Of a stretch of DNA of 64,000 nucleotides, positions 6,917 to 15,191 are shown in pieces (the first letter of the stretch is position 1; each line of letters begins with the position of its first letter). Source of the stretch: Rhizobium mesoamericanum STM3625 (GTDB lineage: Bacteria; Pseudomonadota; Alphaproteobacteria; Rhizobiales; Rhizobiaceae); NCBI RefSeq assembly GCF_000312665.1, contig NZ_HF536772.1:1397496-1461495 (forward strand), written 5' to 3'. The notes beneath the pieces are model-generated. The model was not told the DNA's origin, searched no databases, and saw nothing but the letters and a program-made list of their open reading frames with translations. Made by a program: the position numbers and the translations under genes.

Positions 6917-7361
6917 GGATGTGTCCAGTCGCTTGATCCGGCCGATGGCCGGCTGGCTAATGAAGCATTTTTGAGAGGCAGGGCATGTCGCAGGATACGG
7001 CATGGTGGGATGCCCGGAAGGCTCGACATGCGCATCATGCATTCGGCCCGTGAGCCGGCGTCGTCCCGCCGAATAGAAAGGAACATTGCTTAATGTGCCC
7101 CTAACGCCTGGCGGCTGTCCCGGGAAAAAATTGGGTTCTGCTGCCCAGGGCTGAGTAGCGTCTGGTGCGGCGCAACTTCTCACTGGTCCTGAGCGGAGTA
7201 TGCCTCTGGTATTGCATCGGTGGCGGTGCGGCATGCCGGTTTGCACGATCATCCAAGAGCGCACGGAGTATTGACCCCGTCGGCGCGTATTCCCCGATAC
7301 GAATGACTCTGATACATCGTTTCAAGAATGACCGTGCAGCTTTTCCCCGAGGTCGATCATA
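6917..7361. other. 445-bp gap between divergent chemoreceptor and solute-binding protein genes
   Basis: No convincing gene: the open frames here give low-complexity Arg/Pro-rich products. It must hold the promoters of both flanking genes. A CCGGCC-GAT-GGCCGG hairpin lies about 30 bp upstream of the chemoreceptor ATG and could affect its mRNA leader. I recognise no regulator site. Confidence 0.5.
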
Positions 7362-8237
7362 ATGGTGCAATTAAAACTAGCATCTCTTATTCTTAAGGGG
7401 CTCCGCGGCGTTTGGTTGTCTCTCGTTGTGTTTTCTTGCCCGTTCTCGTTGTCGGCCCAGCAGATGGCGCCAAACCTGCCACTGCTATTCGATTCCAGGG
7501 AGCGGCTAGCAAAGCCGGATCTTTCGTCGCTCGTGCGCCTGCGTTTTCTGACGACGATCGATTTTCCGCCGTTCAACTTTACGGACCAGAACGGAAAGCT
7601 TGCGGGCTTCAACATCGATCTGGCCCGCGAGATCTGCAACGAACTTGAGATCGCAAGCAAATGCCAGATTCAGGCGCTGCCGTTCGCCGACCTGAAAGTT
7701 GCGCTGGCGGCATCGCAAGGCGACGCGGTGATCGCGGGAATTGCCGTGAGCGAAGAGCTCCGGCAGCAGTTCGCCTTCTCTCGTCCCTATCTGATGCTGC
7801 CGGCTCGCTTTGTTCGAAATCTGAAAGCTCCCATCAAGGGGGAAGATTCAAGCGCTCTCGCCGACCATTCGGTCGGCGTCGTCAAGGCGACGGCGCACGA
7901 GGCGATGCTGGCGGCCTATTTCCCAAAAGTGAAGGCCGTCTCTTTCGATAGCAAGGATACTCTTTTGGCGGCATTGAAGGATGGCAAGGTGGAGGCCGCC
8001 TTCGCGGATTCTCTCCAGCTTTCGTTCTGGGTTTCGTCGCAGGCTTCGGCGAAATGCTGCGCGCTGTTCGATGGGCCTTATCTTTCCGAGAAGTTTCTTG
8101 GTGAAGGCATGACAATCATGCTGCGTGAGAAGGACGATGTCCTGACCGCAGCGCTGGATCACGCCCTTGCGGCGCTGTCGCGAAACGGCCGCCTGCAGGA
8201 AATCTATCTGCGGTATTTCCCGTATGGGTTATATTAG
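7362..8237 (+). CDS. Periplasmic amino-acid-type solute-binding protein (SBP family 3), orphan
   Basis: A 291-residue exported protein with a signal peptide (LVVFSCPFSLSAQ). The SBP_bac_3 fold then begins at TTIDFPPFNFTDQNGKLAGFNIDLAREIC, the motif that binds the alpha-carboxylate and amine of polar amino acids. GVVKATAHEAML marks the domain crossover. The C-terminal ALDHALAALSRNGRLQEIYLRYFP is typical. No permease or ATPase gene is adjacent, so it either serves a transporter elsewhere or has a sensing role. An unusual 40-residue segment separates the signal peptide from the fold. It is divergent from the chemoreceptor gene, which could suggest a joint sensing role, but that is only context. 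Confidence 0.85.
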   Translation: MVQLKLASLILKGLRGVWLSLVVFSCPFSLSAQQMAPNLPLLFDSRERLAKPDLSSLVRLRFLTTIDFPPFNFTDQNGKLAGFNIDLAREICNELEIASKCQIQALPFADLKVALAASQGDAVIAGIAVSEELRQQFAFSRPYLMLPARFVRNLKAPIKGEDSSALADHSVGVVKATAHEAMLAAYFPKVKAVSFDSKDTLLAALKDGKVEAAFADSLQLSFWVSSQASAKCCALFDGPYLSEKFLGEGMTIMLREKDDVLTAALDHALAALSRNGRLQEIYLRYFPYGLY

Positions 8238-8270
8238 GCCCTTCTGGTTTCAATTTAACCAGGACAGATT

Positions 8271-8684
8271 CTATCCTTTTCGAAAGCGGGCGATCGCGCT
8301 GCGTTCGATAGCGGCGCAGGTCAGCTTGTCGAGGCCGAGGCGGTCGCGCAGCAGGCTGAGCAGCCGCAGTTCTTCCGCCTTGACCGAGAGGTCGGCCGAG
8401 GCAACTTCGACAGCGAGCGCATAGGCCGTGTCGTAAAGGCGTGAAGGCAGTGTGTCCTTGACGGTTTCAAGCACGATGTCGAGCCCCTCAGGGCCGGCGA
8501 GCAGCGCCGCGCAGTCGCGCGCAACAGAAATCAGCTTTTCGTCGTCGAAATCACGGAAGACCGGCAGAAAGCCGATCAATTGGCCGATCCGCTCCATCTC
8601 GCGATCGTTCATCGTGCTGTCGACGGCGGATGCCATTACCATCACGTAGATCAGTGCGTCATGGGCGGAAAGCGGCTTGTTCAT
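8271..8684 (-). CDS. TerB-like (tellurite resistance family) protein
   Basis: A 137-residue helical cytoplasmic protein. HDALIYVMVMASAVDSTMNDREMERIGQ and AYALAVEVASADLSVKAEELRLL are the two halves of the TerB four-helix repeat, each with the acidic metal-binding loop (DSTMNDRE, ADLSVKAEE). In rhizobia this is a stand-alone protein and the link to tellurite is by family name only. It is transcribed toward the solute-binding protein gene (convergent). Confidence 0.8.
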   Translation of the reverse strand: MNKPLSAHDALIYVMVMASAVDSTMNDREMERIGQLIGFLPVFRDFDDEKLISVARDCAALLAGPEGLDIVLETVKDTLPSRLYDTAYALAVEVASADLSVKAEELRLLSLLRDRLGLDKLTCAAIERSAIARFRKG

Positions 8685-8737
8685 ATCTCAATGACCCCTC
8701 TTGCATGAGCCAAGAGTCTAGGAACTGACCGGCGACA

Positions 8738-9472
8738 TTACAAGCCGTCAGGCGGCAGAGCGGCAGGTAGATTCTCAAGGGCGTCGGTTTGCGGGACGCT
8801 ACGAGGGTCATCACCATAGATGCCCTTGCCTGCCTGTTTTGCCATCTCGCCAGCCTCGGCAAGGGCCGATCCTTTTTCTGCCTCTGCCCAGCCGTTTTCA
8901 ACCAGCCACCGCGAAATGTCCTGCGTGCCGATCCGGCAGGCGGTTGTCACCGTGCCGGTCCATTCGGCGCTGTCGAGATCGCAGCGGACGGTCCTCAAGC
9001 GAAGAAACAGTCGCACATTGGTTTTTGCGAGCATCCCGCATGGCCATTCCCGCCCCTTGCTGTCGGTGCATGTTTTGTCCGCTGGCGTGGGATTGATGCC
9101 GGCAAGCTGCAGGCGGCGGTCGCCAAACGCAAGCACCCCCGCGCTTTCGGCGATCGGACGAACGAGGTACTCGCCCTTGTCTTCGGTTGCCTTTACCGGC
9201 TGTTCTGGCTCTACCGCCGCGATGCGCTCGAGGGGTTTGCCGTTGATAGCGGCAGGGTAGAACTGGCTGGCATCGTCGACGCGTCTGGCACGCATACTGG
9301 CCTCGGAATTTTTCGCCGGTTGAGCAACTGGCGCGGGAGGCACGTTAATTTCTACCGGGGCTGCCGTTTCCACCGGATCGATGGGCAAGGCAAGCCTTTG
9401 TCTGCCCGCTGCGATCAGGCCGGCAACCGCTCCGATTCCTGCAATAGCCGTCAGAAGGGCCGCAGGACGCAT
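8738..9472 (-). CDS. Thermonuclease (SNase)-like membrane-anchored protein, active site degenerate
   Basis: A 244-residue protein with an N-terminal anchor or signal (MRPAALLTAIAGIGAVAGLIAAG), a Pro/Ala-rich linker, and a C-terminal SNase-like fold: LAFGDRRLQLAGINPTPADKTC, then ECxGxxA-like TNVRLFLRLRTVRCD and SRWLVENGWAEAEKGSA. The catalytic RLxGIDxPE motif is here QLAGINPTPAD, so the key acidic residue is not obvious and activity is doubtful. The start at 9472 follows the stop of the S24 gene by 11 bp, implying one operon with the S24 regulator. Confidence 0.7.
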   Translation of the reverse strand: MRPAALLTAIAGIGAVAGLIAAGRQRLALPIDPVETAAPVEINVPPAPVAQPAKNSEASMRARRVDDASQFYPAAINGKPLERIAAVEPEQPVKATEDKGEYLVRPIAESAGVLAFGDRRLQLAGINPTPADKTCTDSKGREWPCGMLAKTNVRLFLRLRTVRCDLDSAEWTGTVTTACRIGTQDISRWLVENGWAEAEKGSALAEAGEMAKQAGKGIYGDDPRSVPQTDALENLPAALPPDGL

Positions 9473-9483
9473 GGAATATCTTC

Positions 9484-10149
9484 CTACTGGCTGGCCCAGA
9501 TGATCCGAGCGATCCAATCGACATCGGAAAGCTCGATCGTCCGGTTCGGATGTTCAGGGTTGAGCGACATCAATTCGATCGATCGGGGGCTCTGGCGCAA
9601 CAGCACCTTGGCCATCACCTCGCCTTCGCGGGTCTTGACAACGACGCGGTCGTTGCGGCGAACTTGCGCGCCCGGCTCGACGATCAAAACGTCGCCGTCA
9701 CGGTAAAGTGGCATCATGCTCTCGCCCTGGACCTCAAGCGCATAGACGCCCGCTTTCTGCGAGGGCGCCGCGGGAAACTCCACCACGTCCCAGCCTTGCC
9801 CAGCCGGAAAGCCGCCATCATCAAAGAAACCGCCGGCTCCAGCCTGTGCAAAGCCGAGCAGCGGGATCGAGCTGCCGTGCCGCGGGATGGCACCGTCCGG
9901 AAGGCTGGAAAAACTGCTTTTCGGGCGCATGAAGGTCAGGAACTGCTCCATGCTGGCGCCCGTCGCATCAAGCACCTTGGCGATCGACTCGGTCGACGGC
10001 CACCGCAATCGCCCATCGGCAGAGAGCCGCTTGGACTTGTTGAAGGAGGTCGGGTCGAGCCCCGCCCGCCGGGCAAGACCAGATGGCGTCAGGGCATGCC
10101 GTTCGGCAAGCCGGTCGATCGCGCCCCAGATCTGCTCGTGTGACAGCAT
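9484..10149 (-). CDS. LexA-like S24-domain transcriptional regulator
   Basis: A 221-residue repressor. An N-terminal helix-turn-helix (ALTPSGLARRAGLDPTSFNKSKR) is followed by a linker with AQAGAGG, an Ala-Gly pair of the kind cleaved in SOS-type repressors. The C-terminal S24 serine/lysine dyad domain has the Ser in VQGESMMP and the Lys in EVMAKVLL. Such CI-like proteins are conserved in Rhizobiaceae chromosomes away from prophages and could respond to DNA damage by self-cleavage. The start is at 10149 (MLSHEQIW); an ATG seven codons earlier is possible. The downstream SNase-like gene is likely co-transcribed. Confidence 0.82.
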   Translation of the reverse strand: MLSHEQIWGAIDRLAERHALTPSGLARRAGLDPTSFNKSKRLSADGRLRWPSTESIAKVLDATGASMEQFLTFMRPKSSFSSLPDGAIPRHGSSIPLLGFAQAGAGGFFDDGGFPAGQGWDVVEFPAAPSQKAGVYALEVQGESMMPLYRDGDVLIVEPGAQVRRNDRVVVKTREGEVMAKVLLRQSPRSIELMSLNPEHPNRTIELSDVDWIARIIWASQ

Positions 10150-10244
10150 GTCGCCTGATTCCTGCGCCATCCTTCAACGACGAAATTTTAACCGCAAGCC
10201 CTGCGGGAGTAAAGAGAAGAAAGGAATAAAATCCTGCCTCTGCT

Positions 10245-10892
10245 TCAGGCGACCATGGCCATGTTGATCTTGCCGAGCTGTATGACCGCTTGAGTGCGGC
10301 TGTCGACATTGAGCTTGAGGAGGATCGCCGAGACATGTGCCTTGATCGTCGCCTCGGAAACGCCGAGCTCGTAGGCAATCTGCTTGTTGAGGAGGCCTTC
10401 CGCCAACATCGTCAGGACACGGCTTTGCTGCGGTGTCAGCGTGTGCAACCGGTGGATCAGGTCTGCCACATCTGGGTCCTGTTCCTGTCCGTCACGATAG
10501 CTTTCGGGGGTCGCGATATCGCCGGCGAGAACCGTCTGTATGCCGCGGCGAATTTCGTCGATACCTGAGGACTTGGATATGAAGCCGGAGGCGCCGAGTT
10601 CCAGGGCCCGGCGTATCGTAGTCGCGTCATCGGTCGCCGAGATAATAACGATCGGCAGGCCGGCATATTCGGAGCGAAGCGCCATCAGGCCGGAGAAACC
10701 GCTGACGCCCGGCATCGAAAGATCGAGCAACATCAGGTCCGCTTCAGGGTGCTTCCCGGCAGCCACCCGTGCCGCAGCAAAATCGCCGGCCTCGACGATA
10801 GCAGGGTGGCCTTCCATGCCGATCACTGCCTGGCGAAGCGCATCCCGAAAAAGCGGATGGTCGTCGGCAATGATGATTGTCTGTTCCTGCAT
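10245..10892 (-). CDS. NarL/FixJ-family response regulator
   Basis: A 215-residue two-component regulator. The receiver domain has IIIADDHPLFRDAL (acidic pocket), the phospho-acceptor Asp57 in LMLLDLSMPG, the T/S switch in VIISATDD and the Lys in GFISKSSG. A C-terminal LuxR-type helix-turn-helix (LTPQQSRVLTMLAEGLLNKQIAYELGVSEATIKAHV) follows. No kinase gene is adjacent. The hybrid kinase at 51029-54532 belongs to the transporter-kinase (CrbS-like) class, whose partner is normally a NarL-type regulator of this size. Pairing of the two is a hypothesis only. Confidence 0.9.
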   Translation of the reverse strand: MQEQTIIIADDHPLFRDALRQAVIGMEGHPAIVEAGDFAAARVAAGKHPEADLMLLDLSMPGVSGFSGLMALRSEYAGLPIVIISATDDATTIRRALELGASGFISKSSGIDEIRRGIQTVLAGDIATPESYRDGQEQDPDVADLIHRLHTLTPQQSRVLTMLAEGLLNKQIAYELGVSEATIKAHVSAILLKLNVDSRTQAVIQLGKINMAMVA

Positions 10893-10981
10893 CGATAACT
10901 CCCTCCCAAGAGCTCGATCGCTGCGTCATGCCGCGCTCTCCCACGCGATACATGCCGCCATTCTGATATGACTATACCAAA

Positions 10982-11380
10982 TCATGTCTTTTGCGGAAGG
11001 GCGTTGCGCTCCTCTTCGCTTTGGAATTCCTTGACTATCCCCATGAAGCTGCGCATCCAGCGTTCCATGATGCTGATCGAGCGATCGATTTCGGCGTCCG
11101 AGGGCAGGGCCTTGTTGACGATGCTTTTGTTCTCCAGCGCCGTGACGCGGGCCGAAAGCCGGTCGAGTTCCTGCTCGTAGGCCGCCCGCTCGTCGGCTGC
11201 CATCCTGCAGACGAGGGCGCCATCCTTCTCCTCGCAAAGCGACATGGCGCCGGTCTGCTTGTCGAGGCGTATGAAGTGATCGCCGCTGCGCTCCAGCTGG
11301 AAGCGCGACGAATCGGCTTCGGCTGCAGGAACGCCGAACGGCAGGAGAAGCGCGAAAAGGGCAATTGTGGCATTTCTCAT
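10982..11380 (-). CDS. Secreted coiled-coil protein of unknown function
   Basis: A 132-residue protein with a signal peptide (MRNATIALFALLLPFGVPAAEA). A short beta segment (FIRLDKQTGAMSLCEEKDGALVCRMA, two Cys that may pair) is followed by a heptad-rich helix (YEQELDRLSARVTALENK), then a C-terminal region with IMERWMRSFMGIVKEFQ. It looks like a periplasmic or inner-membrane-associated oligomer. The family is seen in rhizobia, but I know of no function. The ATG at 11380 is chosen because the signal peptide starts there. Confidence 0.65.
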   Translation of the reverse strand: MRNATIALFALLLPFGVPAAEADSSRFQLERSGDHFIRLDKQTGAMSLCEEKDGALVCRMAADERAAYEQELDRLSARVTALENKSIVNKALPSDAEIDRSISIMERWMRSFMGIVKEFQSEEERNALPQKT

Positions 11381-11487
11381 GGTTTCCTCCGGAAATCTCG
11401 ATAGCCGCCGCATTTTTCGCGGCAAGGCGTGGACATCGCCGCCGCTTTGCGGCAAAGCCCCGGAAAGACCAGCCATACGAGGCCATC

Positions 11488-11841
11488 ATGACCCTGACAC
11501 CCACGCTTTACAAGATCGTGACGGAAACGCTCTGGCAGGAGGCGAAGGCAGCCGGCGTCTTTAGAGGGGCTCCGATCGACCTTGCCGACGGTTACATCCA
11601 CTTCTCGACCGTCACACAGGTCAGGCAGACGGCAGCACTCTATTTTGCCGGCCAGGAGGGGCTTCTGCTCGTTGCCGTCGATAGCAGCAAGTTCGGCGAC
11701 GAGCTCGTTTTCGAGCCTTCGCGCGGCGGCGCTCTCTTTCCGCATCTCTACTCCGAACTGCCGCTGTCAGCGGTGTTGTGGGAGGCGCCGCTGCCCCTCG
11801 ACGTCGCCGGCGAGCTTATCTTTCCGGACCTTCAGCCATGA
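11488..11841 (+). CDS. DUF952 family protein
   Basis: A 117-residue cytoplasmic protein with YKIVTETLWQEAKAAGVFRGAPIDLADGYIHFST, the DUF952 hallmark, and PHLYSELPLSAVLW near the end. The family has a glutathione-S-transferase-unrelated alpha/beta fold and no established reaction. Its TGA overlaps the ATG of pyrD (ATGA), so the two are translationally coupled, as commonly seen in Rhizobiales. The ATG at 11488 is supported by the domain start. Confidence 0.87.
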   Translation: MTLTPTLYKIVTETLWQEAKAAGVFRGAPIDLADGYIHFSTVTQVRQTAALYFAGQEGLLLVAVDSSKFGDELVFEPSRGGALFPHLYSELPLSAVLWEAPLPLDVAGELIFPDLQP

Positions 11842-12926
11842 TCGACCTTTTCAAGCATGCCGCCCGCAAGGGCCTGTTCCTCTTCGATCCCGAGACGGCG
11901 CACGGCATGTCGATCGCCGCACTGAAGGCCGGTGCTGTGCCGGCCTGCCGGATCGCGCCGGATCCGCGCCTGCGGCAGAATGTCGCCGGGCTCGATTTCA
12001 TCAACCCGATCGGCATGGCGGCGGGCTACGACAAGAACGCCGAGGTTCCCGAGGCGTTGCTGAAGATCGGCTTCGGCTTCACCGAGATCGGCACCGTGAC
12101 GCCGAAGCCGCAGCCCGGCAATCCGCGCCCGCGTATCTTCCGGCTGGTCGAGGATGAAGGCGTCATCAATCGCCTCGGCTTCAACAACGAAGGCCACGAC
12201 GCCGCCTTGGCGCGGCTTTCGACCATTCGCGGCAACGGCATGATTGGCGTCAACATCGGCGCCAACAAGGACAGCGAAGACCGCATCGGCGACTACGTCC
12301 TTGGCATCCGGCGGTTCTATTCCGTCGCCCGCTATTTTACCGCCAACATTTCATCGCCGAACACGCCGGGCCTTCGCGATCTGCAAGCGCGTAAAAGCCT
12401 TGCTGCGCTTTTGTCGGCCGTGCTTGCGGCCCGCGATGCCGAGGCCGAGAAGGCAGGCAGAAAGATCCCGGTCTTCCTGAAGATCGCGCCCGATCTGACG
12501 GAAGGGGGGCTGGACGATATCGCCGCCGAAGCGCTGTCGCATGCTCTGGATGGTCTGATCGTCTCGAACACCACGCTTTCCCGCGAGGGCCTCAGGGACC
12601 ACCGTCAGGCTAAGGAGGCGGGCGGACTTTCCGGCAAGCCGCTCTTCGAAAAATCGACCGCCGTTCTCGCCAAGATGCGCAAGCGCGTCGGCCCGAGCCT
12701 GCCGATCGTCGGCGTCGGCGGTGTCTCGTCGGCTGAAACGGCGCTCGAAAAAATCAAGGCCGGTGCCGATCTCGTGCAGCTCTATTCCTGCATGGTCTAT
12801 GAGGGGCCTGGCCTGCCGGGCACGATCATTCGCGGCCTCTCAAAGCTGCTCGATCGCGAGCAGGTGAAATCCATCCGGGATCTTAGGGATACGCGGACGG
12901 ATTACTGGGCGGCGCGGAACGTCTGA
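11838..12926 (+). CDS. pyrD: Dihydroorotate dehydrogenase (quinone), class 2
   Basis: A 362-residue enzyme oxidising dihydroorotate to orotate in pyrimidine synthesis, passing electrons through FMN to quinone. Class 2 is shown by the N-terminal amphipathic helix that contacts the membrane (FKHAARKGLFLFDPETAHGMSI). Further marks are NPIGMAAGYDKNAE, GFGFTEIGTVTPKPQPGN, RLGFNNEG, the catalytic-Ser loop NISSPNTPGLRDLQ, KIAPDLTEG, and the FMN phosphate loops SNTTLSR and VGVGGVSS. It overlaps the upstream DUF952 gene by 4 bp. Its 3' end overlaps the end of the convergent MATE gene by 25 bp. Confidence 0.97.
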   Translation: MIDLFKHAARKGLFLFDPETAHGMSIAALKAGAVPACRIAPDPRLRQNVAGLDFINPIGMAAGYDKNAEVPEALLKIGFGFTEIGTVTPKPQPGNPRPRIFRLVEDEGVINRLGFNNEGHDAALARLSTIRGNGMIGVNIGANKDSEDRIGDYVLGIRRFYSVARYFTANISSPNTPGLRDLQARKSLAALLSAVLAARDAEAEKAGRKIPVFLKIAPDLTEGGLDDIAAEALSHALDGLIVSNTTLSREGLRDHRQAKEAGGLSGKPLFEKSTAVLAKMRKRVGPSLPIVGVGGVSSAETALEKIKAGADLVQLYSCMVYEGPGLPGTIIRGLSKLLDREQVKSIRDLRDTRTDYWAARNV

Positions 12927-14247
12927 TCCGCCCGCGGCCGCACCAGCATTGCCAGGAAAACACCGCGAAACAGCAGGAAGCCGTTCATCGCCAACCATAG
13001 GCCATGGTTGCCGAACAGCGGCACGAACACGGCCAACGCTATCAGATAGCCGGCAAACGACATCAGCATTCGGTTGCGCATGTCGGTCGACCAGGTGGCG
13101 CCGATGAATACGCCGTCCATCAGGAAGGCGAGCGCGCCGGTAAGTCCGGTGACAGCTGCCCAGGGCAGGTAGATTTGGGCGGCCTGCTGCACCTCCGGCG
13201 AGGTGGTCAAGACTGAAATCAACCATGGACCGGCCAGCAGGAAGAACACCGAAATCATGCCGGCAAGCCCGAACGACCAGAGCGCCGTTAGCTTCAGGCC
13301 ACGGTCGAACGCCGGCCGGTAGCGTGCACCGATCGCCCGTCCGGTGATCTGCTCTGCCGCGTTGGCGAGTCCATCGAGATAATATCCGGAGAGCAGGAAG
13401 AAGTTCATCAACACGGCGTTAGCGGCAAGTGTGACCGCTCCGAAGCTGGTGCCGATCCGTGTCATGACGGTAAAGGCGGCGAGCAGCACGAAGGTCCGGA
13501 TGAGAATGTCGCGATTCAACGCAAACAATTCGGCCAAGTCGTGCCGCGAGAAGATCTCCGCACGTGTCGGCCGGTTGGCGCGGTCGAAGCTGCTGAGGAC
13601 GATCAGCAGACCGACGACGGCGCCGGCCGTCTCGCCGACCATAGTGCCCCAGGCGACGCCCGCCACGCCCCAGTCGAGCCAGAGGCCGAGCAGGATCGCC
13701 AGAACGATGTTGATGCCGTTGATGATCGTCTGCAGCAACAGGCCGATGCTACCCTGGCCGCGGCCGAGGACGAAGCCGAGGATCGCGTAATTGGCAAGCG
13801 CTGCCGGGCCGCAAAGAATGCGGATGGAGAAGTAAGTGCTGGTAGCGGCTGCAACAGCGCTCTCCGGTCCCATCAGCTTCAGTCCTGCCGCTAGAAGCAG
13901 CGGCGAAGACAGAAAAGTGCAACCCCGCAACCGAGCGCCGAGATCAGCGCCCGCCAGAAAACGCCTTGTTGAGCATGCCGGTCGCGCCGCCCGAAGGCTT
14001 GCGCCGTCAATCCCGTGGTGGAGGCGCGCAGAAAATTGAAGCTGCCTAGGATCAGATCAAACAGCATGGCGCCGATCGCAAGCCCCGCCAGCGCATCCGG
14101 CTGACCCATGTGGCCGACGACGCCCGTGTCGACGAGACCGAGTAGCGGCGTCGTGATGAAGCCGAGCGTCATCGGAATCGCGATGGACAACACCAGCCGG
14201 TGCGTCACGTCGAAGGCCAGCCTGTTATCGTGACCATAAGTATCCAT
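12902..14247 (-). pseudogene. DinF-type MATE efflux transporter split by a frameshift
   Basis: Two overlapping frames together encode one MATE/DinF exporter of about 447 residues, normally 12 membrane helices and Na+- or H+-driven drug export. The first frame (start 14247, MDTYGHDNRLAF) carries the N-terminal helices, including GLVDTGVVGHMGQPDALAG. It continues to LGCGVALF and then meets a stop. The other frame resumes immediately with LSSPLLLAAGLKLMGPESAV and runs to 12902. The break falls at a CTTTTCTG tract near 13910, and one extra base would restore VALFLSSPLLL. The gene may be genuinely inactive, recently mutated, or carry a sequencing error. The rest shows no decay. Confidence 0.87.
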
Positions 14248-14262
14248 GTCTGCCTCTGAGAT

Positions 14263-14283
14263 CTGAGGCGGGAATCGCCTCAG
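14263..14283 (-). terminator. Hairpin at the end of the CAP-domain gene
   Basis: CTGAGGCG-GGAAT-CGCCTCAG forms a perfect 8-bp stem that spans the stop codon of the CAP-domain gene and lies 16 bp upstream of the MATE start. There is no T-run, so it may attenuate or stabilise rather than terminate. Confidence 0.4.
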
Positions 14284-14777
14284 CCGGAGAGCACCATGGA
14301 CCAGTAGGGGACGTTTCTGGAAGCGGAATTGCGCGCCACCGCTACGCCGAGACCATTATAGCGACCAAGCATGTTCTCCAGGTGGTGCGGAGAATTGATC
14401 CAGGCGGTCACGACTGCAGGCACCGACTGCTGGCCGGCTGCAATGTTTTCGGCAGCTGGCATCTGTACTCCGCTTGCCTTGACGCGCGGCGCGAAACCGT
14501 CGCCGATGCCCATCACGTGCTTCATCTTGCCGGCCGATGCCATGCGCTTCGCCTGGAACATCGCCGCATCCTTGGCCGCGGGATCTGCCGAAAGCGGCGG
14601 CAATCCGTTCTTGGCGCGCAACTGGTTGACGAGCGGCAGGGCGTCCGCCGTTTCGTCTTCGCCGTCAGAAGGCGTGGAAGAGAACTTGGTCGCCGTGGTG
14701 CAGCTTGCAACGCCCGCGACCAAAACGAGACCGGACAGGTGCAGCAGGCCGCGCCGCGAGAGGAAGAGAGAGGTCAT
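14280..14777 (-). CDS. CAP-domain (SCP/PR1-like) lipoprotein
   Basis: A 165-residue exported protein. The N terminus RRGLLHLSGLVLVAGVASC is a lipoprotein signal with lipobox VASC. The CAP core follows: LVNQLRAKNGLPPLSADPAAKDAAMFQAKRMASAGKMKH, ENIAAGQQS, and AWINSPHHLENMLGRYNGLGVAVAR, the SPxHxxNml motif. The family includes secreted peptide/lipid-binding or protease-like proteins; the role in rhizobia is unknown. It lies one base after the DUF6460 gene stop and so is in the same operon. Confidence 0.85.
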   Translation of the reverse strand: MTSLFLSRRGLLHLSGLVLVAGVASCTTATKFSSTPSDGEDETADALPLVNQLRAKNGLPPLSADPAAKDAAMFQAKRMASAGKMKHVMGIGDGFAPRVKASGVQMPAAENIAAGQQSVPAVVTAWINSPHHLENMLGRYNGLGVAVARNSASRNVPYWSMVLSG

Positions 14778-14778
14778 G

Positions 14779-15045
14779 TTATCGCCGATAGCTGAAGAGA
14801 CGGATGATGAGGAAGACGGGGATAACCACGGTTGCGCCAAGCAGCAGGTAATCGCCGACACGTCCCAAAGCGGCAAAGCCGCGATGCCAGACTTCCAGAA
14901 CGAAATTGCGGATGCCGTAGACGAAATCGAGCGGCGCCCAGCCGAACACGGCCATGATGAAGCCGACGATCAACGATACGACCAAAAGCTTGACCAACGT
15001 GCGGCCGAGGGAATCGCCGAGAAACTTGTTCACCTGATCGGACAT
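14779..15045 (-). CDS. DUF6460-like small membrane protein
   Basis: An 88-residue protein, MSDQVNKFLGDSLGRTLVKLL, with two predicted membrane helices (VKLLVVSLIVGFIMAVFGW and YLLLGATVVIPVFLIIRLF). Conserved in Rhizobiaceae with no known function. It is the first gene of a two-gene unit with the CAP-domain lipoprotein. The start at 15045 is chosen because the upstream extension is Arg-rich and not conserved-looking. Confidence 0.7.
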   Translation of the reverse strand: MSDQVNKFLGDSLGRTLVKLLVVSLIVGFIMAVFGWAPLDFVYGIRNFVLEVWHRGFAALGRVGDYLLLGATVVIPVFLIIRLFSYRR

Positions 15046-15191
15046 GCACCATCTCCTGTCTATGCCTGAAATACGGGCGCGAATCGCCGCTCGCAAGCGT
15101 TTTTCAGGTCTGGCGCCTCCGCCTCTGAAATAGGACTTGAGTTTTTTTGTGGCCGCAGCCAAATGCGGGCCGATCCCAACAGGTCTTGACC

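Noticed and set aside
5430-7093. Long plus-strand frames (288 and 342 codons) opposite the chemoreceptor gene
   Set aside because: Antisense shadows of the receptor coding sequence; composition is Arg/Ser/Ala-rich with no recognisable domain.
7079-7105. GGAAC with a distant AACG as another EcfG promoter upstream of the chemoreceptor
   Set aside because: The -10 CGTT is absent at the required spacing.
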